A DNA stretch of 8,859 nucleotides from Actinomycetes bacterium (GTDB taxonomy: Bacteria > Actinomycetota > Coriobacteriia > Coriobacteriales > Eggerthellaceae), in NCBI GenBank assembly GCA_023395755.1, contig JAEWYG010000158.1:1-8859 (forward strand). The letters run 5' to 3'. The position numbers and the translations under genes were made by a program. How positions within the stretch are numbered: the first letter of the stretch is position 1; each line of letters begins with the position of its first letter. This document shows, piece by piece, positions 1 through 6,428 of the stretch. Below the pieces are notes generated by a model, which was not told the DNA's origin, made no database searches, and saw nothing but the letters and a program-made list of their open reading frames with translations.

Positions 1-598
1 CCTTAAAGTGCGCCACCATGGCAGGCGTGGTTTGACCATTATCTTCCTCACAATTCGACGAACAGAGATACACGTCACGCGGTGGAACATACCCTTCGGA
101 CAAAAGAACATCAACCGCCTCGAACAGTGCAGCCAAAATACACTTCGTATCTACTGCTCCACGCGCCCATATCCTACCATCTTCGATAACGGCACCAAAC
201 GGATCGTGGGTCCAACCCGCCGGATCAGCCGACACCACATCGTGATGAGCCATAAGCACCCCAGGAGCGAGCGTCGAGTTCGCCCCCTTCCACTTCAGCA
301 TAATGCCGTAGGTTTCGAACATGGTAAGCTCAAGATTCTCAAACACACGAGGATACAGATTGCGCATGGTAGGAACGAATGCATCAAAGGGTGCATGGTC
401 GGCATGGGGATTCTGCTCACCCCATACGGTGGGCAACCGCAACATACTCTGAAAGCGCTCAACCGCGCGATCATCCCCCACCACCTTACTCGGCGGTAAA
501 GGGCTAGCCACCTTGGCTGGCTTTAATCTCACGGCGTTCACCACAAGAACAATCACCAGAACAACAAGCACCACACCGACAATCACGAGCACCGCCAT
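1..598 (-). CDS. M20-family metallopeptidase, membrane-anchored, C-terminus beyond window
   Basis: This is a zinc-dependent M20 peptidase/deacylase, probably of the large PM20D1/Gly-Xaa carboxypeptidase type. The 199 visible residues are the N-terminal part only. Residues 2-22 are almost purely Val/Leu/Ile and form a signal anchor, so the catalytic part probably faces outside. Catalytic landmarks follow in M20 order: HHDVV (metal ligand H118, catalytic D120), a W-x4-PFG-x5-DGRI stretch, RGAVDTK (bridging D150), and the Glu pair E184/E185 in SNCEEDNG, where the family usually has a DEEVGG-like motif. The second metal-binding half and the lid domain lie off the left edge. The ATG at 598 has AAAAGGGG five bases upstream. 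GGAGG is only one base from this ATG but would suit a GTG two codons later, so the exact start is uncertain. The substrate cannot be told. The family call is firm and the subtype is tentative. Confidence 0.85.
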   Translation of the reverse strand, partial: MAVLVIVGVVLVVLVIVLVVNAVRLKPAKVASPLPPSKVVGDDRAVERFQSMLRLPTVWGEQNPHADHAPFDAFVPTMRNLYPRVFENLELTMFETYGIMLKWKGANSTLAPGVLMAHHDVVSADPAGWTHDPFGAVIEDGRIWARGAVDTKCILAALFEAVDVLLSEGYVPPRDVYLCSSNCEEDNGQTTPAMVAHFK

Positions 599-741
599 GC
601 CTCCCCCTTTTCGACAAATTAGGAACCAGCAGCCGCGCCCCTTAGTGTCAAACGGAGCCAGCCGATGCGTTTATTGAATCATTCTATACCAACACGGCTT
701 TGGTTCTCGTCATCCTCAAGCACGATAAGCTTCATATAAGA

Positions 742-771
742 CAAAGCGTAGAGCTTTCACCCTACGCTTTG
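742..771 (-). terminator. Terminator-like hairpin after the ferredoxin gene
   Basis: A perfect 10-bp stem (CAAAGCGTAG / CTACGCTTTG) encloses a 10-nt loop about 25 bases past the ferredoxin stop. On the minus strand it is followed by TCTTATAT, a weak U-tract. It probably separates the ferredoxin transcript from the M20 peptidase gene. Confidence 0.5.
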
Positions 772-795
772 ACAAGATATCGGAGGTAGGAAACA

Positions 796-1536
796 CTACC
801 GATTCAGAATTTGTCCATCCAACGAAAGCGTAACCACCTCACAAGGCAAAGTTTTTCCACTTGCCTCAACAGCATGAACAACCGCACGCTCGATACCGCC
901 ACAACAGGGCACCTCCATACGAACCACCGTAACACTTTTTAGATCGTTTGCAGCAATCAAGGCACTTAACTTCTCGGTATAATCGCCCTCGTCAAGCTTG
1001 GGACAACCCACCAACACCACTTTGCCACGCATGAAGGTTCGATGAAAATCACCATAGGCGTACGCGGTGCAGTCAGCCGCAATCAGCAAATCGGCTCCGT
1101 TAAAATAAGGAGCATTCACAGGAACAAGCTTAATTTGTACGGGCCACTGTTTCAACTCGGTTGGAACAGTGGCCCCAACAGGTTCATCAGACGCAGCAGG
1201 CGATTCCTTCGAAGCAGTCTCACGTGATAGATCACGCATGCGGCTCCCCGGACAACCAGTGAACGCCAAGGGCGCAGCGGTGCCTTGGTTCGCAGTTTTT
1301 TCTCGCTGAGCAGCAAGTACCGCGGCTTCGTCGTAAGGCGCGGCCTCACGCTCAACGAAGGCAATCGCATTCGTCGGGCATGCTGGCAGACAGTCACCCA
1401 ATCCATCGCAGTAGTCGTCACGCAATAGCTTTGCCTTACCATCTACCAAACCAATAGCGCCCTCATGGCATGCATCGACGCACAGGCCGCAGCCGTTGCA
1501 CTTTTCTTGGTCTATTTGAATGATTTTCCGAATCAT
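796..1536 (-). CDS. 4Fe-4S ferredoxin-domain protein with Cys-rich C-terminal domain
   Basis: This is a 246-aa iron-sulfur protein of a family widespread in strict anaerobes. The N-terminal ferredoxin fold has one complete [4Fe-4S] motif, CNGCGLCVDAC (C13, C16, C19, C23). The second motif keeps only three cysteines (C43, C49, C53 in CDGLGDCLPACP), with Leu46 where the second Cys normally sits. A charged linker of about 40 residues leads to a C-terminal alpha/beta domain with further cysteines at DCT (156), VGCPK (178), PCCGG (211, 212) and 232. It is probably an electron carrier or redox partner; the partner is unknown. I chose the ATG at 1536 because AAGG lies seven bases upstream and family members begin MIRKI. 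A GTG seven codons earlier (1557) lacks an obvious ribosome site. A TACAAT box lies upstream at 1566-1571. Confidence 0.85.
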   Translation of the reverse strand: MIRKIIQIDQEKCNGCGLCVDACHEGAIGLVDGKAKLLRDDYCDGLGDCLPACPTNAIAFVEREAAPYDEAAVLAAQREKTANQGTAAPLAFTGCPGSRMRDLSRETASKESPAASDEPVGATVPTELKQWPVQIKLVPVNAPYFNGADLLIAADCTAYAYGDFHRTFMRGKVVLVGCPKLDEGDYTEKLSALIAANDLKSVTVVRMEVPCCGGIERAVVHAVEASGKTLPCEVVTLSLDGQILNR

Positions 1537-1565
1537 ATTGTTTCCTTTCCCGAGCACTCGACTGC

Positions 1566-1571
1566 ATTGTA
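1566..1571 (-). promoter_or_regulatory. Candidate -10 box for the ferredoxin gene
   Basis: The minus strand reads TACAAT, five of six bases of the consensus, 29 bases before the ATG at 1536. No convincing -35 box is visible, so this is a weak call. Confidence 0.35.
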
Positions 1572-1674
1572 GAATACCGGGTCTTACTCTTCCGTTGTAA
1601 TAACAACAAAAGGCCCTGCTGCACGAAACGTTTTCTCAACCCACACTGAAGCACTCCCGAAGGACGTACGCGTA

Positions 1675-1706
1675 AGAAAAAAGCCCTTTCTCCTGGTGGT
1701 AAGGAA
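1675..1706 (-). terminator. Weak terminator candidate after tatD
   Basis: Just after the tatD stop, the minus strand has an imperfect stem (TTTCCT pairing with AGGAGAAA, with a bulge) followed by GGGC and six T. The stem is short, so termination is only a suggestion. The position between tatD and the ferredoxin gene fits. Confidence 0.3.
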
Positions 1707-1709
1707 ATG

Positions 1710-2495
1710 CTACACGATTGTGCCAGCATCTTCACCAAGCAACGCCGCACCCGTTGCAGCAACAAGTTCATGCAGGCGTTCGCCCCGTACCGCAGAAAGC
1801 GCATCGGCTGCGCGTTGCAGTGAGGCTTCTAAAACACTTGCCGAGACCGCACCAACTCCCTCTTCGGGAAGGTCGGTCTCCAATACCAGACGCTTCGTAG
1901 GAATGGCCTGCACGTAGGCTCTCCCCCGCCGGGATGCGAGCATCCGCTCACTCACAGAAAAATAGCACCCCTGCCGAACCGCTCGCTGCAGTTCTTCCGA
2001 TGTCCCCGAGAACCAGTGAAAAATACAGGCGTTGTTACTGAAGCAATCATGACGCTCCAACACGTCTAATACTTGTCCTGCGCTGCGCACCGCGTGAAGG
2101 GATAATACCTTACCACCCTGTGCGCACGCGACCGCTACTCGATTAAATGCAGCCAACTGTACATCGAATCCCGCACGATGCCGCTGGCTAAAATCAAGCC
2201 CGACTTCGCCGACGAAACGAGTACCTGCCAACAACGCAACAAAACGCTCTACCTCGGTCTCATCACAGCGTCCGTCAGCAACCCACCAAGGATGAAGGCC
2301 AAGACCAACTCTGACGTTATTGCATTCGCCCAGTATTATTTTGGCCCGTTCATAGCCTTGAGGAGATATCGTCACCGATAGGCAACGCACTCCATAAACG
2401 TTCAGATCGTTGGCCAACCCACGTGCGTTATCCGCAAAGTCAAGGTGACAATGCAAGTCACAATAACGCAGAACGGTATGGGCATCCCCGGGCAC
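1710..2495 (-). CDS. tatD: TatD-family metal-dependent hydrolase
   Basis: This is a 261-aa TIM-barrel amidohydrolase of the TatD DNase type. The family has Mg2+-dependent 3'-5' exonuclease or phosphodiesterase activity on DNA, and some members act in repair or nucleotide turnover. The metal ligands are all visible in order: HxH in DLHCHLDF (H15, H17), E97 in GEVGLDFS, H134 in SLHAVRSAG, H160 in IFHWFSGT and D208 in LETDLPEE. Length is normal for the family. Translation starts at a GTG whose first base is the last base of the tcdA stop codon (TAGTG). GGGAGA sits six bases upstream, so the start is well supported and translation is probably coupled to tcdA. An alternative family name is YcfH/YjjV; the specific substrate cannot be read from the sequence. 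Confidence 0.92.
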   Translation of the reverse strand: MPGDAHTVLRYCDLHCHLDFADNARGLANDLNVYGVRCLSVTISPQGYERAKIILGECNNVRVGLGLHPWWVADGRCDETEVERFVALLAGTRFVGEVGLDFSQRHRAGFDVQLAAFNRVAVACAQGGKVLSLHAVRSAGQVLDVLERHDCFSNNACIFHWFSGTSEELQRAVRQGCYFSVSERMLASRRGRAYVQAIPTKRLVLETDLPEEGVGAVSASVLEASLQRAADALSAVRGERLHELVAATGAALLGEDAGTIV

Positions 2496-3232
2496 TATTC
2501 GTCTCCCACACCCGCAAGCGTGCGGATAACCTCACCGGCAATCATTTGACCCATGATAGGGGGAACAAACGAAGCCGTACCCAGGTTGGAACGCTCCCGT
2601 CGAGCTGCACCTTCGCGCACCGGAACCTTTACCGGCTGCTCGCACGAATACAGTACCCGCAAGTGCCGAATGCCACGCTTACGGGCCTCCTTGCGCATAA
2701 TGCGACTAAGAGGACAATTAACCGTCTGAGACACATCCGCTATCCTAAAACACTCAGGATGCAGCTTATTAGCGGCCCCCATGCTACTGATAAGCTGGAA
2801 TCCTTCGCGATCGGCCAACTCCGCAATAGCCAGCTTTGTCGAAATGGTATCGATGGCATCCACTACGTAGTCAATACGCCCACAATACTGTCCGAACAAT
2901 TGGTCAAGGTTCTCTGCCAGAACGAACATATCATGTGCGACCACCTGTGTTTCAGGATTAATGTCGCCCACCATAGCGCGCACCACATGAGTTTTTTTCT
3001 GACCGATGGTGCTGTGAAAAGCAATGGCCTGTCGATTGATGTTGCTTGCTTGCACCACATCGTGGTCCACTACAATCAGGCGACCTATACCACCGCGAGC
3101 TAACGCTTCAACGCAATTCGACCCTACGCCGCCCAAACCCAACACCATTACCGTCGATGCCGACAATCGCTCGAGTCCTTCGCGGCCCATAATCAATTCA
3201 AGTTTTGAGGTGGCTTCACTACCTGCAACCAT
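2495..3232 (-). CDS. tcdA: TcdA-like tRNA threonylcarbamoyladenosine dehydratase
   Basis: This is a 245-aa ThiF/E1-like adenylating enzyme. Members of this branch (TcdA, also CsdL/YgdL) use ATP to dehydrate t6A37 of ANN-decoding tRNAs to the cyclic form ct6A. The nucleotide-binding loop GLGGVGS is at residues 32-38, followed by the DHD/SNINRQ segment (56-68), K80, DAIDTISTK (125-133), SSMGAANK (149-156), CPLSR (173-177) and the C-terminal GTASFVP (218-224). All of these are TcdA hallmarks and distinguish it from MoeB/ThiF, which carry zinc CxxC pairs that are absent here. Start: ATG at 3232 with AAAGGA seven bases upstream. It lies 94 bases after the Ser/Gly-tail gene and overlaps tatD by one base, so tcdA-tatD form an operon. 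Confidence 0.92.
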   Translation of the reverse strand: MVAGSEATSKLELIMGREGLERLSASTVMVLGLGGVGSNCVEALARGGIGRLIVVDHDVVQASNINRQAIAFHSTIGQKKTHVVRAMVGDINPETQVVAHDMFVLAENLDQLFGQYCGRIDYVVDAIDTISTKLAIAELADREGFQLISSMGAANKLHPECFRIADVSQTVNCPLSRIMRKEARKRGIRHLRVLYSCEQPVKVPVREGAARRERSNLGTASFVPPIMGQMIAGEVIRTLAGVGDE

Positions 3233-3326
3233 CGTCGTATCCTTTCGTCGACATCCATGGTAGCATTGCCACTCCTTATTCAGAGCTTAACTGCCAAGTG
3301 TCCATTAATCTGCAGAAACTACCGCC

Positions 3327-4397
3327 CTAGCTCGTCGCGACGCGAGTAGACGAGCTTGCGCTAGCCCCCGTGCCCGACGCGCTACCAGTGGTGCCCGAAC
3401 TCGACGAGCCACCCGACGAACTAGATGAACTCGAACCAGACCCCGTGGAGCCAGACGACCCGCTCCCCGATCCGGTAGACCCACCCGTGTCTGTCGATCC
3501 TGTCGAACCCGAGCCACCGGTCGATCCACCCGCATCTGGCGTAGTTGACCCCGACGAGCTTCCCGACTGGTCTCCGCCCGATGTCGTACCGCCTTGAGTA
3601 CCATCCGACGGCTTCTCCGATCCTGCGGAACCTTGGGTTCCGTCTTGGGTTCCCGAAGAGCCATCCGTAGCCCCCGCAGAAGAAGATGAACCCGAAGCCG
3701 CACTTCCCACAGACCCAGAACCCACAGCATCTGACGGAGTAGAAGGTGTCGACGTATTACCGGAGTCCGCCAATCCGCCCCATACGGACGAAGCCATAAG
3801 AGGCTGTGCCTTAATGCCTAGCCCTTGACCGGTGGTAACAAAATTCACGACAAGCGCAGACATCAACACAGCAACGACAGCAGACACCGCCGATACCGCA
3901 ATCACCCGTCGTTGAACCCTTCTCTTGCGCTCCCTCAACAAACGAGCACGGCGTACCGTCACATCATCACAGAGGGCATCATCATCAACGCGCGGTGTGC
4001 GCGACCGCCGTATCGCAACCGCGTCAAAAGGCATTGTCTTACCCGCTATAGCAACTTCAGCCACGTCCACACTGGGCACAGCGTCAGCCTCAATACGACG
4101 CGTCGCGGCTATGTCGTCGGCTGGGTCGGTACCAGGAGCAGACGAATTTCCGTCACCCGGCAGCACATCACGAATTTTCTCAGCTGATTTCGTGAGAAAC
4201 TTCTTATACATTTGCGAAGCTACCGCCGATACAACCGAGCCCACACCAACACCTATCACCGATCCTGTAATGCCGATCTGTGATGCAAGCAACATCGACG
4301 TAACCGCCGCCAGTGCACCTGCAACCACCTGCGCCATCGACAAGCCTTCAAACAATCCACCTTTTTTTGCTTTTATACTATCAGCGCCCTGCGCCAT
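3327..4397 (-). CDS. Membrane protein with long Ser/Gly/Thr-rich tail, function unknown
   Basis: I do not recognise this 356-aa protein. Residues 22-62 are hydrophobic with a glycine-zipper pattern (GITGSVIGVGVGSVVSA), long enough for two short membrane hairpins. Residues 70-160 are charged and probably cytoplasmic, ending in a very basic run (RRARLLRERKRR and on to 164). Residues 165-188 form a clear transmembrane helix. By the positive-inside rule, everything after it lies outside the membrane: about 145 residues of low-complexity Ser/Gly/Thr with scattered Asp/Gln/Lys, ending STRVATS, with no cysteine and no LPXTG sorting signal. The tail could be a flexible stalk or wall-spanning linker, or a glycosylation target. 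The ATG at 4397 has AGGAGG seven bases upstream. An upstream in-frame extension to 4559 runs into the terminator hairpin region and has no ribosome site, so I rejected it. Confidence 0.8.
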   Translation of the reverse strand: MAQGADSIKAKKGGLFEGLSMAQVVAGALAAVTSMLLASQIGITGSVIGVGVGSVVSAVASQMYKKFLTKSAEKIRDVLPGDGNSSAPGTDPADDIAATRRIEADAVPSVDVAEVAIAGKTMPFDAVAIRRSRTPRVDDDALCDDVTVRRARLLRERKRRVQRRVIAVSAVSAVVAVLMSALVVNFVTTGQGLGIKAQPLMASSVWGGLADSGNTSTPSTPSDAVGSGSVGSAASGSSSSAGATDGSSGTQDGTQGSAGSEKPSDGTQGGTTSGGDQSGSSSGSTTPDAGGSTGGSGSTGSTDTGGSTGSGSGSSGSTGSGSSSSSSSGGSSSSGTTGSASGTGASASSSTRVATS

Positions 4398-4557
4398 CTC
4401 ACTTCCTCCTCGACCATGCTCTCGCGTGTGTTTCACCTCTGAACATAACGCACGAAGACTGCCGAGAAGAGCCTTCCATCCAATTGCTATCAGACGGTCA
4501 CAGAACCATCGCATACCGGAGCAAATGAAGTATTCACAGACCAAAAGCAGACGCAAC

Positions 4558-4585
4558 AACGCCCCCGTCGCATGACAGGGGCGTT
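4558..4585 (-). terminator. Hairpin terminator after uraA
   Basis: A 12-bp stem (AACGCCCCTGTC / GACGGGGGCGTT on the minus strand, one T-G wobble) closes a four-base ATGC loop 23 bases after the uraA stop. It is very stable, but the following bases (GTTGCGTCTG) lack a strong U-tract. It may be a terminator or an RNA-stabilising 3' hairpin. Confidence 0.55.
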
Positions 4586-4608
4586 GGCGTAAGCATGAAG
4601 ATTGAAGA

Positions 4609-6006
4609 TTACAGGTCTTTTGGCCTCAAATCTTCCAGCGGCAACGGAAGCTCTCGCGCTTCTTCCTCTTCCACCGCCAGCTCTTCAGGCGTAGCAGTTT
4701 CCTTACCTGGTAGTATTACATTCAACAAGATGCCCGCAATTGAGCCCACAGCAAGCCCTGACAACGAGATGGTTACGCCGCCCAAAGGAAGCAGAATAGC
4801 ACCAGCAGTACTGTAGGCAATACCCAAAGATAAGACCAATATCAGCGCCGTGATAAGCACATTGCGGCTTTGCATAAAGTCAACGTGGTTCTCAACTAGA
4901 TTACGAATACCTACCGATGAAATCATGCCATACAGCACCAGCGATACACCGCCAATGACACACGCTGGCATGACTGCGATAACGGCCGCAAACTTAGGAC
5001 TGAAAGACAGCAGAATAGCGAAGCCGGCAGCAATACGCACAACACGAGGGTCAAACACCTTTGTCAAGGCTAGTACGCCCGTATTTTCACCGTATGTTGT
5101 ATTGGCTGGAGCGCCGAACAGCGATGCCGCAATGGTGGCAAGACCGTCACCCAGAAGCGTGCGATGCAAGCCCGGCTCTGCGATGTAGTTACGATTACAC
5201 GTAGAGCTAATAGCCGACACATCGCCGATATGTTCAATCATCGTAGCAAACGCCAGTGGCATGATAGTAATGATGGCCGTGATGGCAAGACCTGTATCAA
5301 AATTGGCGCCGAACAGCGAAAAAACCGTATTATCCCAAGTAAAAGGCATTCCGATCCATGCCGCATCGGCCACCGTGGCAAAATTAACCTCACCAGCGAA
5401 CGCCGCTACCACGTAGGACACAACTACACCCAGCAGGATGGGGATAATCTTGATCATCCCGCGTCCCCAAATGTTACATGCCACAATCACCGCAATGGCA
5501 ACCAACGCCACCGGCCAGTTTGTCGACGCATTGCCGATGGCCGAACTAGCCAAAATCAGACCAATAGAAATGACGATAGGGCCGGTAACTACCGGGGGGA
5601 AAAAACGCATAACCCGTGACGGACCAAACACCTTAAATAACGCCGAAAGGACCAAATACAAAAGACCCGCGCACGCCACACCTAGACAAGCATAAGGAAG
5701 CAGGTCGGCCTCACCATTCGGCGCAATAGCTGCATAGCCCGCAATGAAAGCGAATGAAGATCCTAAAAACGCCGGCACCTTACCTTTGGCCAGCAAATGG
5801 AACAGCAACGTGCCCAAGCCCGCAAACAATAACGTTGCCGAAACAGACAATCCTGTTAGCGCCGGAACAAGAATGGTCGCACCAAACATTGCAAACATGT
5901 GTTGCAAACCAAACAAAAGCATCTTCGGCGCACCGAGCGGGCGCGCATCATACACCGCATCCGGACTATCCTTGGCCCCCATCGTTGGCGTCGGACGATC
6001 GCTCAT
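4609..6006 (-). CDS. uraA: Uracil permease, NCS2 family
   Basis: This 465-aa polytopic membrane protein of the nucleobase-cation symporter-2 family probably imports uracil with protons. Family signatures run in order: the LFGLQHMFAMFGATILVP entry helix (31-48), FLGSSFAFIAG (80-90), FFPPVVTGPIVISIG (135-149), the substrate motif ATMIEHIGDVSAIS (E258, H259 region) and GAPANTTYGENTG (298-310, E307), corresponding to the substrate-binding Glu residues of the family. The C-terminus is an acidic cytoplasmic tail with a run of Glu. Pattern and length favour uracil over xanthine or urate. Start: I take the ATG at 6006, since AGGGG lies seven bases upstream; a TTG two codons earlier is only two bases from that site. 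The gene is divergent from guaA and separated from it by 422 bases. An inverted repeat lies upstream at 6066-6089. Confidence 0.92.
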   Translation of the reverse strand: MSDRPTPTMGAKDSPDAVYDARPLGAPKMLLFGLQHMFAMFGATILVPALTGLSVSATLLFAGLGTLLFHLLAKGKVPAFLGSSFAFIAGYAAIAPNGEADLLPYACLGVACAGLLYLVLSALFKVFGPSRVMRFFPPVVTGPIVISIGLILASSAIGNASTNWPVALVAIAVIVACNIWGRGMIKIIPILLGVVVSYVVAAFAGEVNFATVADAAWIGMPFTWDNTVFSLFGANFDTGLAITAIITIMPLAFATMIEHIGDVSAISSTCNRNYIAEPGLHRTLLGDGLATIAASLFGAPANTTYGENTGVLALTKVFDPRVVRIAAGFAILLSFSPKFAAVIAVMPACVIGGVSLVLYGMISSVGIRNLVENHVDFMQSRNVLITALILVLSLGIAYSTAGAILLPLGGVTISLSGLAVGSIAGILLNVILPGKETATPEELAVEEEEARELPLPLEDLRPKDL

Positions 6007-6065
6007 TGGCAAACCCCTATCTCTCGTATCCCCAGTGCATCACACCTTTACCAGGCGCGCACGCG

Positions 6066-6089
6066 TGCATAAACCTTCGATATTATGCA
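6066..6089. promoter_or_regulatory. Inverted repeat upstream of uraA, possible operator
   Basis: Perfect 7-bp arms TGCATAA and TTATGCA are separated by 10 bases, 60-83 bases upstream of the uraA ATG. The right arm contains a minus-strand CATAAT that could serve as a -10 box, so a dimeric regulator bound here could gate uraA. No regulator is identified. Confidence 0.35.
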
Positions 6090-6192
6090 ACAAGCAAGAA
6101 CCGACACCTTCGACAACCAAGCAGAATGTTGCACATTCCCCGCTAAGAGGTGCAAAGAAGCTCAGAATACGGCATCGACTAAATTATTGACA

Positions 6193-6219
6193 AGCTACCT
6201 GTCGAATCGACAGGTAGCT
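6193..6219. repeat. Perfect 27-bp palindrome
   Basis: The arms AGCTACCTGTCGA and TCGACAGGTAGCT flank a single A at 6206, and seven A follow at 6221-6227. It sits between two divergent genes, so it is not an ordinary end-of-gene terminator for either. A TTGACA lies immediately to its left (6187-6192) but has no -10 box at the right distance. It could be an operator, or a terminator for an unseen leftward RNA, since the minus strand after it is T-rich. Confidence 0.6.
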
Positions 6220-6360
6220 CAAAAAAACGAGCCGAAACATCGCAGCACATAGCGCATTGATGCTTATCCTTGCTGAAACGAAGGGCTTTACGACGCAAGT
6301 GATAATTCGTAAGGTTTGTTTGCGCTGCTCCGTGAGCGTCCACATGAGACAGGGTTTCGC

Positions 6361-6366
6361 TATAAT
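6361..6366 (+). promoter_or_regulatory. guaA promoter -10 box
   Basis: A perfect TATAAT lies 62 bases before the guaA ATG. There is no clear -35 box at 16-18 bases and no TG extension, so activity may depend on an activator or the call may be fortuitous. Confidence 0.5.
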
Positions 6367-6413
6367 CGCTTCCACGAGAAAAAGTCGGCTGTTCGTCGGC
6401 ATCCGCGAAAACG

Positions 6414-6419
6414 AGGAGG
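6414..6419 (+). promoter_or_regulatory. guaA ribosome binding site
   Basis: AGGAGG sits nine bases before the ATG at 6429, and the frame is closed by TAA at 6363-6365. This settles the start and shows the protein begins without an amidotransferase domain. Confidence 0.8.
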
Positions 6420-6428
6420 ACTACCCCC

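Larger units (their letters stand above)
6007..6428. other. Divergent uraA-guaA control region (422 bp, non-coding)
   Basis: No credible gene lies here. Visible elements are: the uraA ribosome site (6014-6018, minus), a palindrome GCACGCGTGC at 6059-6068, an inverted repeat TGCATAA-N10-TTATGCA at 6066-6089, a perfect 27-bp palindrome at 6193-6219 followed by seven A, the guaA TATAAT box at 6361-6366 and its Shine-Dalgarno site at 6414-6419. I see no recognisable purine riboswitch core, PyrR leader or T-box. Confidence 0.7.

Noticed and set aside
8..499. Plus-strand open frame of 163 codons at the left end
   Set aside because: It is antisense to the M20 peptidase, which has catalytic motifs, an anchor and a ribosome site. 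The plus-strand product has no recognisable domain.
642..647. Minus-strand TTGACA upstream of the M20 gene
   Set aside because: No matching -10 box occurs at 16-18 bases, so a promoter cannot be supported.
3221..3232. ACCTGCAACCAT identical to 7436-7447 near guaA
   Set aside because: It is the start of the tcdA coding sequence on the other strand. A single 12-base match across a window this size can arise by chance.
3370..3597. Plus-strand Pro/Asp/Glu-rich frame antisense to the tail
   Set aside because: This is the complementary reading of the same repetitive codons; there is no independent support.
3305..3730. Second minus-strand frame (Arg/Leu-rich) overlapping the Ser/Gly tail
   Set aside because: It is an artefact of the skewed Ser/Gly codon repeats, which avoid stops in several frames. 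It has no ribosome site and its product is low complexity.
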